Shown here in pieces: positions 33,701 through 45,774 of a stretch of DNA of 64,000 nucleotides (position 1 is its first letter; every line of letters starts with the position of its first letter). The translations under genes were made by a program, and so were the position numbers. Below the pieces are notes generated by a model that was given only the letters and a program-made list of their open reading frames with translations, was not told the DNA's origin and made no database searches. The stretch comes from Atrichornis clamosus (lineage: Eukaryota > Chordata > Aves > Passeriformes > Menuridae): the NCBI GenBank assembly GCA_013400975.1, contig WBMZ01002713.1, positions 98,574 through 162,573 on the forward strand, read 5' to 3'.

Positions 33701-36162
33701 TCAGCTAAGTTGTAGCTCTATTATAAACATTTAACTTCGACATGCTTCAAAGAAAATTTTTGAGTGACCATGACTGCACAGTGGAATTCAACAGAAATAC
33801 CCAATGTAACTGAAAAATGCTGTCAGTAAATTATCAAAGGTTTGATAAAAACATTACTTAACAGCACTTCAAAAACTTGACTGGGGAGCAAAAGAGGCTC
33901 TAACCTGGCACCATCTCCTAAGGAGGTGCACACCACTGCATAAACCACTGGGGTTTTAGAATATCAACACAGTGCCTGGGTGGCCATATGCAGTTGCAAC
34001 TTTATGTTCACAGTATTTATTTTATGTAATTTCTTAGAATGCAGTTTATAGTTTAACACAGAAATCTGTCCACTCCTTCAGTTTTAGCTCTGTAATGTCA
34101 TTTCATCTCTTTAAAAAGATACGGCTTTTGGCCAATTAAGCCCTTCATTAAAAAGGTTATGTAAATGAGAGCATTAATACATTCCTCGGTGACATTAACA
34201 ATAATGCACCTACTAGATTTATAAATAAGCTCTATGCACTCTATGCCTCCTACATTGCCTACCTCCATGTCTCAACATCTCAAAATATCTGGCTTATACA
34301 AAACAAATTGTCACAGATATTGCAAACATTAACTATACAGACTGTATAAAAGTATTTGATAATTAAAGTTTTAAAAAATACAGTTACTAAATATGAAACT
34401 CATGCCGAAACATATTATAGTCAATTAAAATCATTTAAACAGGATTGGCTTTAAGGTAAAATGAGAAAAAGCTTAATTATAGTGTGTGAGTGACTCTAGG
34501 AATACATGATGGAGTATTTGCTACATCTTTTACTACATTTGCTAACAAATCCTGAAGGACTTCCACAAATAAGTGTTGAAACATTGAAATTGTAAAATAC
34601 GTTTGTAATTGCTCTCGTTCAATTCACTGAAGAAAAGCAATCAAAAATAGCTCTTTGGGAGTGTTCTGAGATGGAATTACTGAACAGCTTGTATTTTCAT
34701 TAGGAGTGACCAATACGAAGTATGAAGCTTACTTCTTTTCATTTGCCCCAGATGGCAGAAGACAGCCATTACATTGCTGACACTATCAAGAAGCATTTTA
34801 ATAAAAGCCACAGAGAAATGGGAAGCTCAAGCCTATGCTATCAATGATATCCACAGCAGTCAGGATGGATGTCCTAAGAACTTACTCCACCCAACTCTTC
34901 TCAAAACAAACTTCGAAAGCAGGTTAACACTAACATTTGCTTCCAAAGCTCTGTGTTGCAGGTATCTAACAATGAGTAAATAAATTACAGCAACCCACAG
35001 TAATTTTCAGGGCTGCAGATTAACCAGTCAAGCAGCATATGTTTGCATACAGAAGTGATCTATTCAAGGTCTGAGGATGAAGTTCCAGGACAGTCTAAAC
35101 CAGTCTACCTATCCCCTAAACAAAAATCCCCACCCCTCCTTTGCCTCAGCAGCAACGTCTTTCTCACCCTGAAAAAGCCAGGGAACTAAACAGGACAGGT
35201 CTTCTGCTGTTTTCATTTTTGTCCACTTAGCTCCTTAAACCTGCTCACTGCAAGGTCAGAGAAGTAAAATAATCAGTGAAAAGGCAACAGAAAGAATATT
35301 GCAACCAAGGCAGATCAGTCCCACACAGGGAGAATTATTCCTGAGAAAATGTCATTTAATTCAAACCTGAAAAACTGAGGGGGGAGGGGGGAAAACCACA
35401 ACAAAACAGAAAAAAATGTAAAGAACTTCTTTCTTTTATTGTGCCAATACAACTTCATTTGGAAAGAAGATGTATCAAGTCTTTAGAACTGACTGTTTCT
35501 GGGCATACTAATCAGTCTATTTTAAGAATAGAAAATCCTTTCATAATTCTGTAACAAAAATATGCTAACCATACTATCAATAGCTATTAGTTTATCCATA
35601 GAAAATGTTTTCTGTTTCGCTAAGTTATGGTTCACATCCAAGTGGACAGATAGATGTCTCAAGAAAAAAACACTCCCTAGATATTTTAGAGTAATCCAGT
35701 AAATTAATTCTTCATTTCCTGCCAAACATAAAAAGAAAGTAAAAATGTCAAAACAGTGAATATTTATATAATTAAATATAAAACTCTTCAAACTGCAAAT
35801 AGTACCTTCTTTTGCTTAGGAAATAAAACTGTAAATTTAAAGAGAATGAAAAGATGAAATATCATTTGTAAAAAAATCATACTGACATACTCCACAAGGG
35901 TCACCTCCAGCTGTAAACACACAGAGCTGTATCAGTAAGACCGTATTTTGGGAAAAGATTAATCACAAACTATTGTCTGCTATAGAGAAACATTAACATC
36001 GCCTCTTCAAATAGTTTTCCTTTCTCATTCTATTTAAGACAATGGTCATTACCTCGCTCATAAAAGTGTTGTTTGGATTTATATTAAGTAGTTTGAAAAA
36101 ATGTTTATCCCGAGTTTCACGTATCCGCACTGTCAACTTGAAAATCTCTTCCCTCCCTACCC

Positions 36163-36180
36163 AAAAAAAAAAAAAAAAAA
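36163..36180. repeat. Poly-A run (18)
   Basis: Eighteen A on the plus strand, followed by gaaagaaaat. Confidence 0.9.
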
Positions 36181-37471
36181 GAAAGAAAATCCTGCAAAAA
36201 TCTGAACATTTTCCTCCGCAGCTTCCTATCCCACACTGCAGATAAGCCTTACTTACTCACATATCTTAAATCTTGCTGGCATAAGGCCATACAATTTTAT
36301 GGACACGAAGATTTCTGGAGCCTAATCCTGCCTTACCAAACACTGAAGTGTTACTCCACAGCCAGACCAGCTGTCTCAACACATTTGCCTTCGGCTTCCG
36401 TAGTTGATTTAGGCTTTGCAAATCAATCTCAGCATTCCTTGAGGAACACCATGTTCATCAACTGTCCCTTACTGTGTCAAGATACCAGTGAAATCTCTCA
36501 CCTGAAGACTGTGGTGTATAATTACACTCTTCTTGAGCAAAGACGCTTTGCAAAACAGAGATGAGTTTTATCATCTCTATCTGGAAGACTAAGATTTTGA
36601 GACTGGTTCAAAACTAGGAAGTGAAATTCCACAGAATTAAGGATGACAGAAAAGCTCACCATCTCTTCCAGCAGAAGCTGCCTTTCTTAGTCAGATGCTA
36701 CATTTTTCCTACAAGATTTGTCTCTGAATATCACAGTTGAGGAAGCTGTATAACAACTTACGGAAAAGCGAGTATAATTCTGAGACAGACTGCAGTTTTC
36801 TTCATTATATCAAACATATTTTTTAAGTATTTCATAACACTGAAGGATTCTCTCAACAACACTTGAAGTTTGTTGCAGAAAGTTTCTCCTACAAACAATA
36901 AAGAGGTTAGCAGTTACGACAATCACTTATAAAATAAGTGGTTAGGAAATAATATAATTTCTCCCAAATTTTGGAAATATGTTTATTCTTTTAAGATGAC
37001 CCATGTGCATTTGGAGAAAAAGATAATAGCTGGTTATTTTTTGACAGTTTGGGCTGAAATTGCTTTTCAAAGGCTAACCTAGTGAAGGCAGTGCAGCTTG
37101 CACCAAGATGAGCAAAGTATAAAATCAAAGTAAATTTCACTAAACGCTTGGCAAAATAAGATGAACAGGAAAAACATCTGTCAGCCAAAATCACCTGATT
37201 AAACTTACTGAAGCAGTCAGGCGAAAGAAAAGACAGGTAGTATATGTGTTTCCTCACCAAAAATATTGAAAAATACTTATTATTATTTCCAGTGTTACAT
37301 ATTCATGTTTGTCAAGGTTGAATAACTCAGAAGATACACACTTAAATTATCATAGCAAATATGAAGAGTAACACATTTTTGTAACTACTCATGTCAGGCA
37401 CATGAAACAAATCCCTGGCCAAAATTCACTTTCAGTAATATAAAGAAATATTAGCTTATATATAATAAGAA

Positions 37472-37502
37472 ATACACATACACACATATATATATATATA
37501 TG
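37472..37502. repeat. (CA)n/(TA)n microsatellite
   Basis: Short CA-type units run into about ten TA units. Likely polymorphic in length. Confidence 0.85.
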
Positions 37503-39060
37503 CAACAAGAAACATTGTAGGCTTCCACCAATGATCTCAAAGAAAAGCTGACAGCACCATGGAAAACATTCAATGTTTTTTAGACATCATCTTTTAAAAA
37601 AATAATAAAAAGGTACTATCAACCTGTTCATATTTAAAGATGTGATAAATCAGTAATTTTAGTTCTGTGATTTTAATCACAGTGGCACAGTTGCAAATAT
37701 TCCAGCTACATTACAATCCAATTTTCACCCGGATATTCTAGTAACAAACAGCTGGAGTCTGAAAAAAATAAAATAAAATCATCACCAGGGTCAGGACATT
37801 TGCCCTTTCCTCTTCCTCCAATTATTTCTCCATAAAGGATAGAAAACTCACTCCAAAAACACAATTAAATACCTGAGAAAGAAGGGGTGGAATTTCACGG
37901 AAATGAGTTGAATGTATTACTGAACTACTGAACACATTACTAAATTTCACATAAAGTAAACTGCTTGGCTTCAAAGAAGTACAAACTAAGTTCACTGAAC
38001 TACACACTAACAGAACACACATTCAAACATTAGCTCTTAGATGTCAGGAATCCACTAAAACAGAGCATATTTTTATTAGGAATAGACTTCGTTTGTTAGT
38101 CTCAACTGAAACGGCTCCAAGATGAGAAGAGAGATTAGAACGAAGTGGGTACAAGAAGTATCTTACATATCAAAGAGATGACAAGGAAAAATTACACAGT
38201 CCTGCCAACCACCACCCAATCCATCGCCCTCTGGATTGAAACAACCTTATGTCTAATTCTGGGCCTATAAGTGGTCCTACCCACTTAATTGTATTTACTA
38301 AAATGTTTTAAGCTAAGCACGCATGTAGCAGCTTGCAAAACTGCACTCTGATATTATTTCTGAAAAACACTCCCTCTACCCCAAAGTGTCTTTCAAAAGA
38401 TTTTCAGGAATCCATCTCTCTAGGATCCATTTCACCTTCATGATTTGTTAGATAATAATTAAGAAATCCTAGTCTGGCCATCTAATCTGTTTATCTAGGA
38501 GAAAGAAATTCAAACAGCCAAAGAAGCTTCCCACTATGACAGAGAAATTTGCATCTTTTTTCGTGAATGGATGATACATTCACATTTTGACAGCACCTGA
38601 TCAAGTCTACCAATCCAAATTTTGGATTTTCTGTATTGGATTTTTCACATTAGTGTTGTCAAAAACAGGAACTTCTATGAGAATAACTGGCTAATGCTAT
38701 CCCCTGGAATACAGACTCCTCTGAAAAAAAAATATCCTCTAGTTTGTCTGACCAGGAGATCCAGTATCTGCACAAATTCATCCTGTCATGGTTCCTGTAC
38801 TCTAATGGTGAAAAAATAATTTTTGTACCACCCTCAATCTATTTTGTTACCAAAACAGGGCTTTCAATTGCTTAATATCAGGCTACAAATAGGAAACAAA
38901 TTGAACACAAAATTGACTGTGGTGACATTGCAAGTGGCTGCTCTCACCATACATTGTATTTGACACAGTTTTCTAACATTTTTAGGCAAAAGAGGAAGAA
39001 TACCAATTCCAGTTACTGCAGTAAACTATTGGCCTGATTCCTCATGTGAACCTTATAACG

Positions 39061-39570
39061 TTCAACAAGGCCAAGTGCCAGACCGTTGGGCTGGGGCAAC
39101 CCCCAGTATCAGTCCAGGCTGGGGCATGAAGGCATTGAGAGCAGCCCTGCTGAGCAGAACTTTAGAGTGCTGGGGGATGAGAGGCTGGACATGACCTGGC
39201 CATGTGCCCTTGCAGCCAAGAAAGCCAAATGTGTCCTAGGCTGCATCCATACATCATGGGCAGCAAGGAGAGGGTGGGGATTCTGCCCCTCTGCTCTGCT
39301 CTAGTTAGAGAGCACCTGCAGTGCTGCATCCAGCTCTGGGGTCCTCAGCACAGCAAGGACATGCACCTGTTGGAGCGAGTCCAAAGGAAGAGCACCAAGA
39401 TGATTAGAAGGACTGAGACTGTGGATGCCCTGTCTCTGGGAAAGCCCAAGGTCAGTTTGGAAGGGGCTTTGACCCATCTGGTCTAGTGGACAATGCCCCT
39501 GCCCATGGCAGGGGGATTGGAACTACATGATTTCAAAGGTCCCTTACAAGTCAAATGGTTCTGTGATTCC
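39061..39570 (+). mobile_element. CR1 LINE 3' fragment with internal deletion
   Basis: The plus strand begins inside ORF2 (an FNKAKCQ-like start) and gives remnants of the C-terminal half: a LARKPNVS-like stretch, ALVREHLQCCIQLWGPQHSK at about 39301-39360, then LLERVQRKSTKMIRR. The sequence jumps at about 39440 straight to the 3' UTR ('cccatggcagggggattgga') and ends with the octamer 'ttctgtgattcc' near 39570. About 300 bases of the normal thumb region are therefore missing. It is antisense to ROCK2. Confidence 0.92.
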
Positions 39571-40690
39571 GAAAGACTTCTGTGATCAGTACTGAAAAAG
39601 ACAGTTTACATAAATAATCAGCTATTTTCTTAATTTGTAAAAGGTACCCATCATTACAAATACTTATTTTCTTTTACTAACTGTAAAATTAAACATTTAT
39701 TTTCTGTAGAACTTTCAGAATAATTTTATCTATTACAAATATACCCAACTCTCCATTAAAAACCAAGAAGTAAAACCATTTTTCTTTAAACAACCTTGTC
39801 TCAATGTTAACATGACTGATGTAGTTGATGTCATTTTCCTCGTGTAAGAGTATGCAATCAGAAAACACTGCCTAAGTGTAACGTCACATTAGTATTTCTA
39901 TAATTTAATCCAGTCAGGTATCAAAGCAGGCTGCAGTGGTATCAGTCTGCTTTGTGCCAGTGTAACAGAACCTACATACTGGAGATGGAGCAATAGTAAC
40001 ATGGCACCAAGAACGACTTTTAAATAATCACTGGCAACTAACAACTGAAATTAGTCATTTTGGCATTTCTTGCGTTGATGGATTCCACTATTTTCAGAAG
40101 AAAGTATGAGCCAGTATTTATCCTTAAAACAAGCTTGTTTGCTCACAGAATTCTGCTTTTTCCTAAAACAACAGATTAAAGCAACTGACTAGAATACAAA
40201 AAACCTGTTTAAGTTACCTACATTCAAACATAGGCAAGTACTAATAGGAATTGACCTTTTACTAGTTTCTTTGCAAATAAACCCTCTCCTTTACACAGAC
40301 TAGTAAGATGGTGTGATAATACCCCTGAATGTGATAGCAGAATTTATTTCATTCATTTAATTCTCTTTTCTCCTAAGTATATATTTGCATATTCTAGCTG
40401 AATTGAAGTTCTCTGCAATCTGAAAGTAGCTGCAGTATTTGCACAGCAGTGTACAAAACCTTTTTCTTGGCTCCATGCTCTCTTCAAAGTTTCGTTACTG
40501 ACACTGTGGTAGGACACACAGATGATGGCCTGCATTCAAAAACATTAGGCTGCAAATTTTAATCAAGAAACACACTATTCATTTGGAACCTAGTTCTTTG
40601 AGGAAAGGAGATATGCTGTGGATTTTTTAGTTTGCTTTGACAGGTTCGAGACTGTGGGTTGATTGGGGTTTTTTATGTTATTGTGATAGT

Positions 40691-41472
40691 TCATAGAATC
40701 ATAGAATATGCTGAGTTGGAAGCGACCCACAAGGATCAGTGAGTCCAACTGTTGGCCTGCACAGGACATCCCAAGATTCATACTATGTGCCTGAGAGCAT
40801 TGTTCAAACGCTTCTTGAACTCTGTCAGGCTTTGTTCCAGTGCCCAATTGCCCTCTGGGTGAAAAACTTCTTCCTGACACCCAACTTAAACCTCCCGACT
40901 CAGCTTCATGCTCTTTCCTCAAGTCCTGTCACTGGTCACCACAGTGAAGACATGAGTGCCTGCCCCTCCCCTTCCCCTCATGAAGAACTTGTAATTGCAG
41001 TGAGGTCTCTCCTCAATCTCCTCCAGGCTGAACAGACCAAGTGACCTCAGCTGCTGCTCATACAGCTTCCCCTCAAGGCCCTACATCATCCTCATGGCCC
41101 TCCTTTGGACACTCTCTAACAGTTTAATGCCTTTTTTATATTGTGGCTCCCAAAACTGCCCCCAGCACTCGAGGTGAGGCCTCCCCAGTGCAGAGCAGAG
41201 CAGGACAATCCCCTCCNAATCCCCTCCCCGGCTGGCGACGCTGGGCCTGATGCCCCCAGGACAGGGTTGGCCCTCCTGGTTGCCAGGACTCTGCTGACTC
41301 GTGTTCAACTTGCCACCGACCAAGATCCCCAGGTCCCTTTCCCCAGTACTGCTCTCCAGCCTCTCCTTCCCCAGTCTGTGCACACAACTGGGGTTGCCCC
41401 ATCCCAGGTAGAGAACCCAGCACTTGTCCTTGTTAATATGGTTGGTGATGGTTCTGCAAATCTGCCAGGATT
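40691..41472 (-). mobile_element. CR1 LINE 3' fragment, same orientation as ROCK2
   Basis: The tail octamers (tcatagaatcatagaat on the plus strand) mark the 3' end at 40691. Read on the minus strand, the copy carries the 3' UTR, the C-terminal ORF2 (a HEAESGGL-, LKLGVRKKFF-like stretch near 40860-40920) and upstream thumb and palm pieces to about 41472 ([49 protein letters not shown]). Several frameshifts and one ambiguous base at 41217 interrupt it. This is one of the better preserved CR1 copies here. Confidence 0.93.
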
Positions 41473-43859
41473 AACTGAGAAAATGATTCAGATTAGTTTT
41501 AATCCAGGTTAGGTACTCAAGGCAATTCACAACACACCAGCACAAAGACTGTGTCACCGTCAAGGTGGTGCCTAATGGAAGTAGGTGGAGCTACTGCTTT
41601 AACTGATAGTGAAACTATTTGTGGAATCCTGTTAGCCATTTGTTTTCAAATGGATTCATACAACTACTAAGGGAGAAAGACAAAGGTTGAAAAGCTTCTG
41701 AGATCATTCAGGCTCAGTTTCTCATACTGAAAAACTTATTGTTCCTCAGATTCCTGGCCATTTATTGTTCTAATATTAAAAGCTACTTGGTATCTTCATC
41801 CAACACTGTACAATTTTAATAGATAATTTGCAAATTCTTCCAAGATCGATATACTTTTGTGAAATACATAAAAATTAGATTGGTATTATCCTTAATGACT
41901 GAAACCCTCAAATAAATACAGAAATATATATACCTTTAAAAAAACCCAAACAAAATCTAGACTACTAAAGAATAATCCAGAAAATCTTATTTCAACTAAC
42001 AAGACCACCAGAGGAATAGACATGGTCTATTCCTCTTCTAAATGTGCTACTCCTAAGGCAGAAAAGTGAAGTTGCCTCCATTAATAATTATTGCACATAC
42101 ATACAACTGGGAACACATCCATCCTCTACTGTGCCCACTGTTTCCAAAATAAAAGGGCCACCCTCTCTTATATCTTCTTCAGAGCATTACAGACCACCTG
42201 AGAATATTTAGGCTTGTCTTAGTTACTGCATTGCAGACCACAGCTGTCTCATTCAAGCACCATACTTGCCTATTTAGTAAGCTTGTGTCTGCAAAATCTC
42301 ATCCCTTTCTGCTTCGAAAAGTAATTCAGAAACAGATACAGCATCCTACAGCATTTTTAGCCTTCCCTCATGCCCCTACTCATGGACTTTCTAACATCTA
42401 TGGCTGATAGAGATCTTCACAAAGGAACCCACATCCTCAGGAAGTTTGGTCTCAATCTGACAATGAAGCAAGCACCTTGTATCTTCAGAATGGGAGAACT
42501 ATTTCACAGTCTTTTCAAGGTAAAGCTATTACAAGCAAAGGCCTCTGGGCACTGTAAACCTTGAACCAGGTATAAAATATTTTTTCCAATTGATAATACC
42601 TCTGCAAGGTAGTGGTATTATCTTCATATATGCAGGCAATGAAATCCTGCCTTAATCACCTTGCCATTTAACAGAAGACATGCATGTCTGCCTTTACTGA
42701 GACAGCTAAACTAAAATTTTATCAGAATTTGTTTACAAACTGATACTAAAAATATCAGCTGAGATTATGGTAACAAAAAAGACATTTTAAAATTAAGAAT
42801 ATTTTTCAGTTTATTCGGCTTGTGTTTATTCCATGATGATCATTCTCCCTTTTTTGTACAAATTTATCTTTGGAATACAAAGACTTAAAAAAGCCCATGA
42901 CTGTTAAATAAAAATATGGCAAGAAATTCATGGCTACATGAACATCCTAAATTACTTGGGAAAACAAAGCAAAATAGAAAATAGATTTAAAATTCCTCAT
43001 GGTTTTATAAGTGGAAAATAGTTTTCTCACAGACAGTAACTTGATGTTTCCTAAATTTTCCTTCAGCTTTGGCAACAAGCAATTCTGATATGAAAAGGCA
43101 AAAAAATATTTGCCTAAGACCTAAGCAGATCAATTCCCAAAAGAGCTGTCTGAATCAGTTACTTCCTCAAGGAATCACAGTTTTATATTTGAAGAAAAAG
43201 CTTGTGCATCAAGACCACTAAGGTCAGAAGAGGTGTATGCACTTGGCTAAAGGTTGTGGGGAAGAAAAAATGTTCACATAGATCTCTTGTAAGAGTATTT
43301 CTGCACACATCCTATATGAATATACACAGGTGGAGAGCACACAACCGTGACCTAACTGGAAACAGGACAGCCACAACAGTGTGGCACGACCTGACAGCAA
43401 GCAGGGATCACTGCTAGCTCCTACTAAAGCAGAACTTAAATCTGGGCATACAAAGTCCTTATAACAACAAAAAAGAGTTTAACAGCTTTACTGCACATCA
43501 AGTAGGTAAGAGTATGACCCTGATGTTTCAGGCCATTCCAGACAAAGTTGTGTCCCTAACTGATTTGAGTTTCTTGTCATTCCTTATCACCCTACATAGA
43601 AAATGTGCATACAACTAGCTACATGCACCTCACTGTCAAAGGGAGTTCAGACATACAAAAAAATTGATTATTGAATAGGGCTATGTTCATTTACTCAAAG
43701 ACCAGCATTTTCAGAAATAACTCAGGAATAACATGAGATAATTGGTGCTGCTGTTGTTTCACTTGCTGCTACAGATGTGGCCTTGGAAACCATTCACCCT
43801 GAGCACAGGCATTTTAAACATAAATTTCTGATTCTTCTGTTGCTTTTGACTTAATTCAC

Positions 43860-43935
43860 AGATTCACAGAAGGATTCACAGAATATTCTGAGTTGGAAGG
43901 GTATTCTGTGAATCCTTTAGTCAAACCTGAGCCCC
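43860..43935 (-). mobile_element. CR1 3' tail fragment rearranged into a hairpin
   Basis: The sequence 'gattcacagaaggattcaca' followed by 'gaatattctgagttggaagg' is the antisense CR1 tail and the first bases of its 3' UTR. The expected continuation is replaced by a second, inverted copy of the tail, giving a perfect 16-bp inverted repeat (43870-43885 and 43902-43917). Confidence 0.75.
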
Positions 43936-45712
43936 TGTGCAAGGCCTCCACTCCCCACCCTCTAACTACAGCAATGCCTTTGGACAACCATGGGCCAGGA
44001 ACTTCCCACTAGGGATTGGGTAATACCACACCAGCTATGGGGCAGAACCCTGACACAGTCTGGATTACTGTTACTAGATACAAACTTACAGACTACAGTG
44101 ATATTTTACCACAATAATGACTATTTGGTAACTTTTTTACAGGTGATCAAACACAAAGGAGAGAAAAATTTTATGCTCCTCTCACAATCCATATGTGTTT
44201 TCAGCATCAATGACCCTATGATACTACAGCATCGAGCATGTTTGTTTCTTCTCCACTTCCATTTTAGAGCACAACTGACCCAACAGTGATAAGATTTCAC
44301 ACATAAGAAAATAAATCAAGGCATTATGGCAGTAAAACCAATTCCAAAATTCAGAATATTAGTCTGTGCATAAATCCAAGAACAATTCCCATGTGCCGAG
44401 AAAGGAGTTCAATCCCATGGTAGCCTCCTATGATAGTTATGCTCTAGAAATTAAGCTTGAAATCAAAATAGAACTAAAAGGTTCTACTTTGGAATAAAAC
44501 ATGTATAACACTTTTCTTTAATCATGCTTCCTGCATACTCGAAAAAGGCAAAACAGCCATTCCTCTCCCCCGTGACATTCAGTGTCCATTTGATGTAACA
44601 CATTGATAAATAGAAATAACTTCAATGTACAATTACTTGAATTAGATTTAATAAAAATTATTTGGATTGCAAGTATATTGCAATTTTATTAATTCCCATC
44701 TATCTGTAAGACACACTGCGCATCTTCCCTCATAAATTTTGACAGTGTGATTTCAAAACATGAATACGATATTACCATACATACTTTTACCCAGCTTATA
44801 CCAAACATACTTTCAGCAATACAGCATAAGCAAAACAGTCCATTCGATGTGGAAAACCTAATATGAACTCTACATTTTGGCTCAATGCAGTCTCTGATTT
44901 TCTGATTTGGTGAAGTTGTGGAGTCCTATAAAATAAATCACTGAGCTTTTTAAAAAAAAAAACAGTCAAATTACAAAATTTTTAAAGTTACATTTTTCAT
45001 TTTATATCTGTCAAATTTGACAAAGATGTTTTCACAGGCAGAAAGGGGACATTTGGGACTTCTGGCACTTGAGAAACACTGCAAGGTATATGTGGGAAAA
45101 ATACTGGTATTTCTTCTAAAAAGATGAGAGAGCTGAAACAGTTTATTTTGACACTTAAATTGCCTTTCTTCAGAAGCAGTCAACTATTAAAATAGATGAA
45201 GTGATTCACACCTCATGGTGCTACTGTTTCAGGCTTCTACGCACATGAAGCATGCTTCATCATAGCGTCCATATTTAGAGGTTTTCTTCATGAACCTAAC
45301 AGAAACCGTTATTAAAACAGAGAACTAGCTGGATGTCTATGAGTAAAAGGAATTGCCAGCATAGTATTAGTGTATTTATTATTTCTATTATCTTCTAATT
45401 TAAGCTTAAAATATTCCTGACACAGAACACTATGTGCATACAAAACAGTGTTTGTGCTGTCTTATTTGCTGCTACATTCAGGTTTTGCCATCAGAATTTT
45501 GACAACGGAGTTCTGCTGCTCCCCACCCTCACTGGCAGTGCTGCCACCATTTGTAGAGTCAAGACAAATTCCTTCAGTTCTGGGAACATGACAAGTTGGG
45601 GAAAAAAAGAAATAACTTAAAAATACAATAAAAAAGAAGCACACTCCATATAACTAAACTAATTTATTAATAGTAATACTGAACAGTGAACTTGAAAATG
45701 ATTAAAGCCCCA

Positions 45713-45774
45713 GGGGTTTACAAAACCTTACCATTTAGTAACAGGGCTTTACAAAACCTTACCATTTAGTAATA
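45713..45774. repeat. 31-bp tandem duplication
   Basis: Two adjacent 31-bp copies (45713-45743 and 45744-45774) containing tttacaaaaccttaccattt, with two mismatches (g/c at the fourth base, c/t at the thirtieth). Confidence 0.9.

Noticed and set aside
41081..41512. Overlapping frames of 95-123 codons around the ambiguous base
   Set aside because: They are fragments or shadows of CR1 ORF2, not a host gene.
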